Positions 36,001 through 47,440 of a stretch of DNA of 64,000 bases are shown here, piece after piece (within the stretch, counting starts at the first letter, position 1; every line of letters starts with the position of its first letter). The translations under genes were made by a program, and so were the position numbers. The DNA lies in the NCBI RefSeq assembly GCF_003945595.2, contig NW_024104367.1, positions 1,877,981-1,941,980 on the forward strand. Direction: 5' to 3'. The notes below the pieces were generated by a model, which was not told the origin of the DNA, made no database searches, and worked only from the letters and a program-made list of their open reading frames with translations. The DNA comes from Pipra filicauda. Its lineage: Eukaryota; Chordata; Aves; Passeriformes; Pipridae.

Positions 36001-38470
36001 TAAAATCGTGGTATGGCAGTAGTGGGGCCTCTGAGTATGGTCATGGTTCAAAAAAATCAAATAATCTTTGTCAGTCAGTATCTCAATCTTATTAAATCAG
36101 TGTTTCATGACTCCACACAACAAAAGTCTATTGTTGTCTGTGGACAAGTGGGCTGCGTTTTAGACCTAAAAGGGGAAATTAAATTCATGAATTAGTGATG
36201 ATAACCAATTTTATGTTTTCCTTTTTTTTTCTGTCCTGATGCTGAGATTAACATCTTACACAGATGCAGCTGAAAACACCTGGTGTTGCAGCTTAACTAA
36301 GTGCATATTTAATGTTCCACAACAACATGTGACTAAGGCAGGCAATGAAAAAAATTAGTCCCTTATTGGCAAAGATTATACAGACAAAATACATTTCCTT
36401 CATGCAGTGAGAAGGAAAAATGCCAGCAAGGATGATAAAGACTTTCTTAATATGATTTCTGGTTTTAAATATTCCGCTTCAGACCTCTTAATAAAATGAG
36501 TGCACAGAGCTAAGATCGCTGTTGAATGAGATTATGTTCTCATCCATTTAATAATGATGCTGTTGTAGTTTTTTTCCTACCTTCTCTTTTAACTTTAAAT
36601 ATTTAGCACTGAGCAAATTTTGGTTGGATTTAAGAGAGTCTATTTATTACTTTTCTTTCCTAAATAAGCTTTCAATTTGTGTACTCTGAATGGAACCTCA
36701 TCTCACAAACGTCTAAACATAATTTTTCTTAGCCATCTTGTGACTTCAGTGTCTATGTACTGCAGAGGCCACTATGGACAGGAGCCTTTTCAGGACAGCA
36801 TTTTGAAAATTGAATTTAAAGAGAGCATTTTGGTTTAATTTGCTAGGTCAATTTGTTTAAATGGACAATAATCTTGCATTTGTCCCGGTGAGACCTTGGA
36901 CAAGAGAGTACATTTGGGCATCATTTTTGATGCTGTAGAATATAGCACTTGTGCTAATAACTGCTGGTAAACTGATACGTTTATGTATTTTTACTCAGAA
37001 TGACTGATTTTTGGCTTATGTTATTTGTGATTGATTGCAGGTTGCCTATTCATTTTCTTTCTGGGTGGGCTCTGGAAAGAGAAATTACTCTTTCTCTTTA
37101 CTTCCTTACTCCCCTCTGTTCTCAGCCACCTCCCCAAGAGATCAGCTCCAATCTTGGCACTGTGTGACAGTTAGCAGTTGTGACAGGCTAGCCTATTTTT
37201 GGAAGTCTGTCCCCACTCTTTCTCTGCTGGAAAAGAAAAGCAAGTTATCTTTAAAAATTAATCCATTTGGAAGAGGAGGAGAGAGCTTCACGCAGCACTC
37301 CCCGCTCAGTGCTCGGGCTGCAGTCCTGCTCATTATTTGTTCAGCTTGTGTCACGGGATGGGAGAGGTTTGCACTGTGCCTGGCATTGATCACCTGCCCT
37401 TAAGCTCTGCAAGAGCCCTTCTGTTCTGCGTGGAAAAGGCAGCAGACTGAAATACAGCATGGAGCTGCATGGATGTTGTCCAGTCATGTCTTGTATTTCA
37501 CACGTTTCTAAGCTGCTTCTGCAAAACCAGAAATACTACTGCTTGTCTCCAAGGAACAGAAACAGGAGTTCAGATTTTGGCATTTAGGGTGGAAAGACTT
37601 TTTTTTTATTTTAATCTTTTATTTTACCCTTCTTTAGACTCTGCGGGCTCTACAAGTAGTAGAATATATGTGTTAAATCATACTTGCAATGGGATAACAT
37701 CCATAACACTGCTCCATGGGAAGGAGTAACTTCTGTGTGCTTAGTGATTGCATCTCTTATTTTGACGTTGTCTCCTTATAATATAAACTGCCACATCTCT
37801 GTGCATTGCAAACTCATCCCAAGTTAGGTGGATGTAGTCCTGGAAGTTTCTCAGGGTTTTCAATTAAAAAATACCAAGCAAATGCTTTCTAATAGGGAAA
37901 GTATGGCAGCAGAATTACGTTGTCAATGGATAGTTAATATTGTATCAAGAAAGTAAGAACTTAAAGTGCATAAAACTATTACTAAAATGGCTTTTAAATT
38001 CTCATTCCATGTTTTCTGTGTCCCTAAAGCTCAGGAGCACACTGGGCAGCTGATATTAGGGCTGATCTCCCAAAGCACTATTATTTTGTTTTCTCATAGG
38101 TGGTTATTATTAGGACGTTAAAAATAGACTCCTGCTGTCTGTCTAATCTATTCATTTAATCTTTTTCTAGATGCTTCCTTTTTTTTCTTCATGTATGATG
38201 TGAATACCTCTGTGCCTATGCTTCATATACCTGTCATTGCTATAGAATGTCAGAACACCTTTCCCTGGAAAGTCAGTGCTGAGTCATATTCAGAAGGTGC
38301 TTCTCCTCCCCACATCAGCTTGGTATGCAAGCACTTAAGTATGCAAAATACCATTGATATAAGGGCCACAAAAAGAGTAGGGAACACTTGGCCCTTCATG
38401 GCTCATCCTTTATTTTCAAGAGGTCTATGGAAGCTGTGTTGTTTCAGGCTCCTGAACCACAAGGCACAGA
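30100..38470. other. Long unique noncoding stretch
   Basis: No CR1, LTR or recognisable exon over more than 8 kb. It includes a (TG)n run at about 32705-32720 and a short GATAAAACACC direct duplication near 33590. A CpG-containing patch with a minus-strand donor-like site at about 35270-35340 is reported as a finding. Open frames here (for example 37035-37403 +) carry no domain I recognise. This could be intron or intergenic DNA. Confidence 0.5.
32705..32720. repeat. (TG)n microsatellite
   Basis: A short alternating TG run (TATGTGTGTGTGTGTAT). Confidence 0.85.
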
Positions 38471-38950
38471 TTTCACAGAATCACAGAATATCCTGAGTTG
38501 GAAGGGACCCACAAGGATCATTGAGTCCAACTCCTGGCTCTGCACAGGACCATCCCCGAGAGTCACACCATGTGCCTGAGAGTGTCATCCAAATGCTCCT
38601 TGAGTTCTGTCAGCCTTGGTGCTGTGACCACTGCCCTGGGGAGCCTGTTCAGTGCCCGACCACCCTCTGGGTGAAGAACCTTTTCCTAATATCCAACCTA
38701 CACCTCCCCTGGCACAACTTCAGGCCATTCTCTTGGGTCCTGTCACTGGTCACCACAGAGAGAAGATCAGTGCCTGCTCTTCCTCTTCCCCTCAGGAGGA
38801 AGTTGTAACTGCAATGAGGTTTCCCCTCAGTCTCCTCCAGGCTGAACAGACCAAATACCCTCAGAGGCTCCTCATATGGCTTCCCCTCAAGGCCCTTCAC
38901 CATCTTCATTGCCTCCTTTGGATGCTCTTTGATGGCTTTTTATCTTCTTA
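38471..38950 (-). mobile_element. CR1 LINE fragment, longest antisense copy
   Basis: The 3' end is at the low coordinate: TTTCACAGAATCACAGAATA, then TCCTGAGTTGGAAGGGACCC. It extends about 480 bases through CTGTCACTGGTCACCACAGA to GGCCCTTCACCATCTTCATT. The minus-strand frame 38909-38649 encodes KMVKGLEGKPYEEPLRVFGL and later [17 protein letters not shown], the CR1 ORF2 C-terminus with frame damage between. A separate plus-oriented tail abuts it at 38959. Confidence 0.96.
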
Positions 38951-38958
38951 TCTTTCTT

Positions 38959-38980
38959 AACCATTCTGTGTTTCTGTGAT
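38959..38980 (+). mobile_element. Short plus-oriented CR1 tail
   Basis: AACCATTCTGTGTTTCTGTG then AT matches the terminal octamer repeat of CR1 in the orientation opposite to the adjoining 38471-38950 copy. It may be the remnant of a second insertion or a rearranged end. Confidence 0.6.
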
Positions 38981-39537
38981 TTTCTGAAAGTGGCTTTCCC
39001 CTTGTTCCCTTCAAAGGATCATGGTAACAACATATGGCCCTTTTTGTCCCCTATGCCAAGTGAAGCTCAAAATGTACGTAGGCTTGTCCGGGTGGAATGG
39101 GTTGAACTGAAAGTGAGGCAGTACATTAATTTACACCTACAGCAAAGTGTGTATTGATTCCTCCACCTCTACCACTTTTTCTTCCTTCTACCTCCCAAAG
39201 AAATATATGCACATTTTACACTTTTTAATCCTTCAGGGTTAAGACCTTCAGGAGGAATATAACTCATCTGATCATATGCTCAGATAAAAGCTTTTTTTTT
39301 ATTACTGCATTACATAAAATTCACCCTTCTCTCTCATCTGCACCTTCGTTGCCAGAAGGAGAAGTCTGTGAGTGTACAGGTACACACTTGTACTGTTTCA
39401 TATCAACCAGTGGAATTCATGTTCACACTGCAGAAATTCAGACTGACATGGCCAGAGAACCAACTCCACGTTTGTACATCTTTGGTGTGCACCCTACATG
39501 AGATGAGGTGTAAACTACGCGTGTAATTCTGTGGATA

Positions 39538-39563
39538 TGTTATGATATTGTTATATCATAACA
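39538..39563. repeat. Perfect 11-bp inverted repeat, 4-base loop
   Basis: Arms TGTTATGATAT and ATATCATAACA with loop TGTT. It lies 28 bases before a CR1 tail. Possible chance in AT-rich DNA, but the match is exact. Confidence 0.9.
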
Positions 39564-39590
39564 GATAGATGTTTACCCCTCTGGCAACTT

Positions 39591-39648
39591 CTTGGAACAG
39601 GAAGACCTTTAAGGTTCCTTCCAGCCCAAACCATTCTATGATTTTATG
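39591..39648 (+). mobile_element. CR1 LINE 3' tail
   Basis: CTTGGAACAGGAAGACCTTT, then AAGGTTCCTTCCAGCCCAAA and CCATTCTATGATTTTATG. Only the last 58 bases of a CR1 remain. Confidence 0.9.
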
Positions 39649-41035
39649 TTCTTGTAGAACAGGCAAGTTTCATTGTGGAGGACAAAGAGATGGGAGAGGA
39701 GAAACAGTTTTTAGGATAATTTTTGATACATATATGTATATATATATTATCTGTTGTTTCACAAGGTGGATCAGTAAGGGGCAGCTTTCTTTTGGTGTTA
39801 CATTCCTTCTGAATGGTTTGGTGAATGAAGGAAAAATGTTTTCTTTAATCCTACCCCTCATCTCACTTACAGAAGATTAAACATAATTAGGCCTGTAAGT
39901 TGATGATCACTTTTTTGTATCCATCACCGGTAGGATGCAGCATTTTTAAATATTTACTTAAAATACATGTGAACTAGCAAAGTAATGAATGAGCTGTGCT
40001 TCTGGACTTTGTCTTTTCATATGCTAAGTAGTAATAGTTAATCAGCATTGGTATGTGGTACAACATCAGATCATCAGACCAAAAACATCCATCTGCTTCT
40101 CTTGAAGTGAATCATCATTGTAGCATCCTTGCTCAGTGTCTTCTGTAGGAGAAAAATGAAACAAACATCTTTTAGGCTACAAAGTGTTTGCTTGCTTATT
40201 CTGAATGAATATTTAAGAGGAGGGGGGGAAAGAAGTGAAGCAATATAGTTATGCATTTATATAAGACTGGGCAATCTTAACATCTTCTTTACATCCTTTG
40301 TATCAGTCGACCAGAAACAGATGTGCTTCTTCACAGATTGGCTTGTCTGGACATGTGGGGAAACATCTGTTCCTGGAAGTTTTACACTGCTCTGAATTTG
40401 TATCTTAAGTGAGGGACTACAGTCATCTAATCTTTTTAGTTTGTATACTTTTACTAAAATATGAATTATTTTAATGTAATTGCATGTATTTCAGTAACTT
40501 CCTATTCTCAGTGATCTGCAAATCATTTCTTCCTTTTTGTCTCTAGATTTTATCTCTTTATCTGCTTTTCTCTGAACGTCTCCAGACATACTGGTCTGAA
40601 TTTCTTAAATCAGTTCTGTGGCCATAAAGTATCATGACAAATTTCAAGGCAGTCTATATTTGGACACACAGAGCAAGCCTTGGGAAGTTGCTGTGATCTA
40701 TTTCCATCTTTAAACTATTGTCCTTGGCTTATAAAAATCATTCTTCTTGCAAGAGGTGAGGGGTTTGCCTTCACCAACTCTGGAGTTGCTTTGAGAATAA
40801 ATGTTACTTATACCTTGTTTGTTTGGGGTTTTTTCTGTGGTCAGAGTTCTTTTTTTTGTTTTGTAAATAATTATTTCAGACAGATGATTAAAATAGTTTT
40901 GGTTGTGTATCAGACAATGACCAATTAAACCTATCAACTGCAAAGAGTTGCAACAATTGCAACATGTTGATTGTCTGATGTCTGCAACAAAGATGTAACC
41001 CATTTTATAGCCTTTTTTTTTAATCAGAGAATTGT

Positions 41036-41122
41036 CATAGAATGCTTTGGGTTGGAAGGGACCTTAAAGATCATATTGTTCCAATCCCCCTGCTGTGGGC
41101 AGGGATACCTCCCACTATAGGA
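41036..41122 (-). mobile_element. CR1 LINE tail, left arm of an inverted pair
   Basis: CATAGAATGCTTTGGGTTGG, then AAGGGACCTTAAAGATCATA and CCCTGCTGTGGGCAGGGATA are an antisense CR1 3' end. It lies head to head with the plus-strand copy beginning at 41128, so the two 3' ends face outward. Confidence 0.92.
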
Positions 41123-41127
41123 TGCTA

Positions 41128-41590
41128 CTGTTGTAGCAGGTCCAGAGGAGGCCGTGAAGATGGTCAGAGGGCTGGAGCACCTCTCCTGTGAGGACAGACA
41201 GAGAGAGTTGGGGATGTTCAGCCTGGAGAAGAGAAGGCTCCAAGGAGACCTTGGAACATCTTCCAGTAACTTAAGGGGTTCCAAGAGAGCTGGAGAGGGA
41301 CTTTTGACAAGGGCATGGAGTGACAGGAGAAGGGGGAATGGCTTCAAACTGAAAGAGGGTAGGTTTAGATTGAATATTAGGAAGAAATTATTTCCTGTGA
41401 GCATGGCAAGGCCTGGCACAGGTTGCCCAGAGAAGCTGTGGCTGCCCCCTGGGCATGTTCAAGGCCAGATTGGATGGAGCTCTGAGAAACCTGGTCTAGC
41501 GGAAGGTGTCCCTGCTCATAGAAGGGGGTTGGAACTCAATGATCTTTAAGGTCCCTCCAACCCAAACCAAACCATTCTATGATTTATGAA
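41128..41590 (+). mobile_element. CR1 LINE fragment, right arm of an inverted pair
   Basis: The best-preserved ORF2 relic in the window. Frame 41154-41549 encodes KMVRGLEHLSCEDRQRELGM and [12 protein letters not shown], followed by RFRLNIRKKLFPVSMARPG. It ends with AACCATTCTATGATTTATG. There are single-base indels but long open stretches, suggesting a moderately young copy. Confidence 0.96.
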
Positions 41591-43227
41591 ATTATGCATG
41601 TGCTGGGGGAGGGGTCACAGAAGACCATGGTCAGCTTGATTAAATAACTGAGCAAAAGTGATTTAAGGAGCCTCCTGACCAGCTCACGCAACCTCCTAGA
41701 AGAACTTTTGGAAATATTTGGGGAAAAGGAGGCAAAGTGTTTATGTAAAGATGTAAGTTGATCATTTTGAGATCCATACAAATAGATGTGTAATGTGCCT
41801 CTGCAGTCAAGTGAGGATGTGTGACTATCACTTGGAGCAAGCAAGAAAGTCTACCCAAAGCATCTGGCAGGAGATGTGTGGTTTCCTCCTCTCCCTCCCA
41901 CCTCCCTTGGTCTCCAGCAGTGTCTTCTGTTGGGGGTTCCTTCACCACGTTTTGCCATAACTAGTGCAGGTCTGTCCTCTGTCATTTCCACTAATTGGAG
42001 CCTGAAACAGAGTTCACAGTGCTTTTGAAAATGCAGAGGAAATCTCACTTTTGCCAGTGTAAGGTTGAGTCTCCCTTTGGTCAAAGGTTGTTATTTTTGT
42101 CCACGTACATGTTCATCTGGTTTTAAACACCATTCTTTTTCTTCTCTTTTTATTTATTGTTGTCTCAGATATGAGACAATGCTTGCATATTTTTTTTTCT
42201 AATTCTACTATTTCAGTGGCTTTCCAAGGGCTAGTTATGTGTATGATTGTAATTCTGCAAGTTATGTCTGTCACTGAAATTCCAAATCATTCAAAGTGCT
42301 TCCATATGGCCACATCGGCTTTAGCACTTTGTTCACAAGTAAAGGAAGGGGTCTAGCTGGATTTTTTCGTTTTTCATATGAGTATCCATCTGTTTTATTG
42401 TTGTCCTTATCTCCATGAATTTGGCATGGTCATACTTTGCTGTGGCAATTATCTGATTGCAAAAAATGCATCTTTATAGATTTGGTCGCTATAGTTCTTT
42501 CTCTTTGATTACTAGCTAGCAAAGCTGATCAGTGTCAAGATGCTTTCCATAATATTTGTTACAATCCAGAGTAAATCAATATCTGTGTAATGGAACAAGA
42601 ATTATATGCATTAAGAATGTGAATTATGGTAGTGTCTCTGGTGTTGTTTAGTGTTTCTGTATTCCAGCCTTTCAGAAGGCTGGGATGATGTTGACTGACA
42701 ACAGGTATGTAAAAGAGATTGTTCATGTAATGTTTATTTACCTCAGAGTCCAGGTAAAGAGACCTGTTTGTTGCTTGTGCTACATTTTAACAGGGTAAAA
42801 CAAGGTGCTTTATGCTACAATCTAAACCCTACTGTGTAAGCAGTTAGTTTTTTATCTTGTATCTCCCACCTTGATTAAAACACTTCCATACTTGCATTTC
42901 TACCAAAACACATCAAATCACAAGTGAAACCACAGTTCCTAATAGCCAAATATCTCAGTGTTAATGTGTTTTCTTCTCCTGTCCTATAGACTAATAATAA
43001 TGAAAACTAAAATGACATTGTCACACTTACATATTAGTGTGCAGAGAGCTGGCTGCTTGTTAAGCTGGAGTTTTCTTATTAGATATAATAATAGGAAGCA
43101 AATACTTGATTTCACCTGGTTTTACCTAGAAAGGAGCTTTATGGTACCATTCAAAACTTGCTCATAGCTCTGCTATTTATGTAGTTACATCTGCTGAGTT
43201 GTTTGGAAGTGTTTTTTCTGCTTTGGA
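41591..43227. other. Unique noncoding sequence
   Basis: No gene or repeat is recognised. Short overlapping frames at 41584-42084 (-) and 42958-43167 (+) are unsupported. Confidence 0.55.
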
Positions 43228-43686
43228 TTACTCAGGACCTTGGAAGCCAGTTCGCCAAAGACAGCCAGCTAATGCCTGTGCATCACCGTCAGGAGGCTTT
43301 ATAATCTTACTGAAAGGACTGTGCTGATTCTTGAAAACATGCTCTTTTGTTCCCTTTGATGCAGTTACCTGTACTACATCCATCATGACATCTCACTTTA
43401 AAAACGCTGCTGGTGTTCTTGCTTTGTTCCCAAGAAAAATATTGGTGATATCTAGAATTTTCTTCAGCCTTGGATCTGTCCTCTGACTCTTTTCTTCTTG
43501 TCCTCTGACAATTTTCTTTTGGTGCTGTTTTAGTTAAGGAATGGATTTCTTATCCCCAGAGTAAGTATTTTGAGATAATTTGGATGTCTCGGCTGCAAAT
43601 CACTTGGAGGCATCAAGAACCGTAGGGATGTGTGACGTGACTGGTGTTGATGGAACTGGTGAAATATTTGCTACTGGTGATGCCAT
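43228..43686 (-). pseudogene. Possible decayed coding relic, unidentified
   Basis: Reading the minus strand from an ATG at 43686 gives one frame of 153 codons with three internal stops, ending TAA. It includes MASPVANISPVPSTPVTSHI, EEKSQRTDPRLKKILDITNI and KEHVFKNQHSPFSKIIKPPD, a composition typical of coding sequence. No poly(A) tail or introns can be shown and I do not recognise the protein. Three stops in 153 codons is fewer than random sequence usually has, but not decisive. Confidence 0.25.
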
Positions 43687-43990
43687 GTAAGAAGATGATA
43701 ACACAGGTTGACTTTCAGATCCCTTTTAGACCTTGGGCTGATCATGAAGCAGCAGTTTTTAGGGGAAAGCGGAATGGATGTGTTGAGCATGGTAGTGTGG
43801 ATTCTTAGCATGGAAAGCCACAAGGTTGTTATTCTAGGAATGCTTTTTGGAGCAGAGTCTGTTTCTCATCTCTAGTGTCCTTGATATCATGTACTTTTAT
43901 TGGATATTCAAATAACATGGGGAAGGATATCCCAACCCTGCTAATTTGTTCTCTGATCTTTCAAATGCTTTTTTCTATCCTTATGTTTAT

Positions 43991-46859
43991 TCATGTGAGT
44001 TGCTCATTTGACTAGCCTGGTTGCAGAATAGGAGGTGCATAAATAGTGCATTTTATGTTTATTATGCAAAGTTCAGGAAGATAAGGGAAAGTGTGTCTAT
44101 GTTGTTGCAGCTCATTTATTTCACGGTGTACTGTTCAGAACATACCAGCCTGTTCTACAACACAATTTATCCTTGTGCTGCTGGTGGTACAGAGGAGTGA
44201 ATAAAATACATTGTTATAATAAATCATATTAATATCTAATAAAATAGCATAAGGATCTTGTTATAGATACTGTGGCTGCAATATAACCCAGGGCAATCTG
44301 TGCATAAGTAACGTTTATTACTAAGTGTAATTTTTATTCTACTTTGAAAGTGACAAACATTTGACATGTTCAGTTAATAGGTTTAATTAAAATTCAAGAT
44401 TAATTATGAAGATGAGTAACTCTCCTTCATTACCTTGTAGGAACAAAAGATACTTACATTTCAAGAAAGAAAATATGATTAACCCAGTAACATGTATCAG
44501 AAGAATTGCAAATACTCCCTTACAGGAGCACGGATTGTGAATATCAAATTCTGCCTCCCCCAGCAAAGAGGGAATGAGATTCAAAGCAAATTGGATTTGC
44601 AGAACTGTTGGGTTTCAAAAAAGTGATTTTAAAATAACTGTAAATGCACTTGTCAAAGAGGTGAACTGTCGCTCCAGACAGATCAGAGATGATTAGGCAG
44701 GGGAAAGTGCTGGAGTCTTGCTCTAAATTTCAACACGTTATTGGAGTATAACTCAGATGTAAAACACTGAATGTGGGATTGCTTCCCTGGGTTTAAGTTT
44801 TGAATATTCAACCCATAGTCATGTAAAAAACTTGAAAGAGGGTATTAGACAGCTATCCTAATTTCTTCCACTGTTTCCAAGAAAGTGGCAACACCAGCTG
44901 ATGCATTGTAATATGTTATATTTATAGGTCAATTTAGCAGCTTTTCCTATTAAGTCTTGTCAGGCTCTGTGATTTATATGATATTTGTTCAGCATGCCTG
45001 TATCAGATATGTCTGGGTAGGTTGAAATATGAAATGTGTTAACCTCTGAGTTGAGCTAATGATAAAGTTGAATTAGGCTAATAACAGTTTAAAACAGCCA
45101 TATGTTTCCTTTCAACTTTGTAGACATTCAATCTTAGATCTGTTTTAGGCTTGTATAAAAATAAAAAGTGATATTTCTTTGTAAGTACAGCATGTTGTTC
45201 TGAAGGGTCACCTCCAGGTCTTCAGCTTAGAAGTAGAAGAAAAAGGGGTTTGTTTTTAATATGTTCTGAAATTTCAATTTTTTAAAGTTGTTTCCTTCTT
45301 GTATTTCCCGTGTCAGTCACTAATACTTAGCTTAGGTTTTTAATCAGTTGCCAGGTCTCACAACTGGTTGAAAATGACTGGGAAAGTTGTTTCATCTCTG
45401 CAGCCTTTTCTGTTGGGTCCTTTGAATTAACTCAAAATAAGCTACGAACACCACAACTCTCACCCCCTTTTATGGATTTGATGTGAAAACAAAGCACTGC
45501 TGTAACATTCATACAAAGAGACTCTTGAAACTTGTCTGATGAGAGAAAAGAGCATGTTGGCCAGGATTCAAATCCTCACTGTCAAACTTGACAGGCAGGT
45601 TCAGCTTTCCAAAGCTGCCCTCACTTCAGTGGTGCCACCCACATCTTGGGTGGTTGGTGTGTCCAGTCTTGTGTGTGCTGCTGCAGTCAAACTATTTCAA
45701 ATGTTAAATACTACTGAGCACCTTTTTAAAAAATGGAGTACTCTTTTTTGCTCATAAATGACAGAATTCAATTTTTAGGAGTGGCATTTGTGTCAAGTGT
45801 CATGCCTTGAAGGACACAGTGTGTTTAGTGATGTCTCATCATTGCTGTTCCTTTTATCCCAGTTTTCCCACTTGTGTATCCCACCAGTTTACATACAAAT
45901 TCCTGGGGAAGCCCAAATTAAGGGGTTCATTTAGGCCTTGCTTCATTCATGACAGCAAAATATGTCTGACAATGTGGAATTATTAGTGGAACTACTAGAC
46001 TGGGAGAAGGCAAGGTGTGGATCTGAAATGGTCTTTTCTATCCTACAGGTTGAGAAATTCTTGTTGCAATCAGAAGTCCCTGCTGGTGACTCCTTCAATT
46101 GCTGTATGAATATCCAGGTGTAGAATCAAGCTTTTTGTGTCACCCAATAAACAGTATTGACTAGAAATTGCAGAAAACTTAGAATATCCCTTACCCTTGT
46201 TCTCTTTCCAATAATTAATTTATATACAAAATTTGTCTTCTTTTCATTGTCTTGATTAACAACCAATGTATTGTTTTATACCCAGTAGCTTTGCAGGCAG
46301 ATTTTTATATGTAAGTCTAGATGGACACATTTACCAGCACCCAGAATCCAAAACGTGTAGCTGTGAAGATTGGCTGTGATATCTGGTACAGAGGCCATAG
46401 AACATAATTAGGTTCCCACCAAAAAAGAATGTTAGCTGACTCATCTAATGCCTAGAGGTAGCCCTTAAAATCATACATATTTGTGCTGTGTAAATGGTGC
46501 TTGTCAAAATGTTTCTGTCGGGGGGACTTGGGTTTTTTATGGGGACAAGATTAGTGCTCGGACACATTAGCAGAGCTCTGTGCCTTGCCATAGGCAGTGC
46601 AATAAACCTCCAGATCTTGACTGTCACAGCAGAGGTAGCAATCTAGGGTGAATTTAGATTGCTTTTCAGCACATGGCTGTGAGATTGGATTGGAAGAGCC
46701 CAGGACAATCTTCTGAGTGGAGTGTATCCATCACCTCATGCATCCAAATGTGTTTGTGTCTCCCATAAAAATGTCCCGTAATGGTAAGCAGGGACTGCTG
46801 CGTATTTCTTGGGTGAGCCATTGCCTGGTGGCATGTGGTATATTTGAATAAAATAAAGA
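43991..46859. other. Unique noncoding sequence
   Basis: No recognised gene, RNA or repeat. Short frames at 44387-44584 (-), 45539-45757 (+) and 46445-46908 (-) are unsupported. Confidence 0.5.
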
Positions 46860-47400
46860 TTATCTGCAGCACAAACAAAACCAAAAAGGAAATCCCTTTG
46901 TTGGGCACAGCTGTGGTGCAAGTTGTTTAGATGTCTTGTGTGTCATTGTCCCCACTTCTTTCTGATGTACATCCTTTGTGTCAGGGGCTAATGGTTCCTC
47001 GGTGTCCTCTGTCTCATCAGGACATCTCAAATGGTTTCCCAGCTTTTGGAAGCAATGACTTGGAAATTGCACAGTGAGAGTTTCTGTGCAGTGGGGTCCT
47101 TCATCCAAAATGGAAAATCTGATGGATTTACTCTCTTGTTTTATGCCAAAACCCTCCTTTCAGGTTTTTTCTTGAAAATTATAGGTCCTAGCCTTGCACC
47201 ATGGCAAGACACCAGTTTAGGAACATGTAGGCTGCCACCCTATACAGGATCACCTCATTAGCTTCATTGAGACCTTCCCAATCCAGATGGCAAAAATGTT
47301 CTTACAGAAGATTCAGCATTTCTGGAACCTTGATAGAATCTGCTTTCTCAGTGTCTGTCAATATGAGGCCAATCTTGTAGGTCAAGAAATCATTATTACT
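46860..47400 (-). pseudogene. Possible decayed coding relic, unidentified
   Basis: Minus-strand frames read LTDTEKADSIKVPEMLNLL, a stop, HLDWEGLNEANEVILYRVAA, and after further breaks SIRFSILDEGPHCTETLTVQ and HLRCPDETEDTEEPLAP. The charged, non-repetitive composition suggests former coding sequence with stops and frame changes. I do not recognise a family, and it may be chance. Confidence 0.22.
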
Positions 47401-47440
47401 GTTCTCCTGTTTTACTTTGGGACCTTAAGAGCTCTAGGTG

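Larger units (their letters stand above)
38986..41035. other. Noncoding sequence with a CR1 tail and a palindrome
   Basis: No gene is recognised. It includes the inverted repeat at 39538-39563, the CR1 tail at 39591-39648 and a (TA)-rich run at 39729-39749. Confidence 0.55.

Noticed and set aside
37035..37403. 122-codon plus frame preceded by a TTGCAG acceptor-like site
   Set aside because: Hydrophobic, low-information peptide with no recognised family. The complementary strand also has an open frame, so coding is not supported.
41154..41549. 131-codon plus frame as a host gene
   Set aside because: Its translation is the CR1 ORF2 C-terminus (KMVRGLEHLSCEDRQRELG), so it is a transposon relic.
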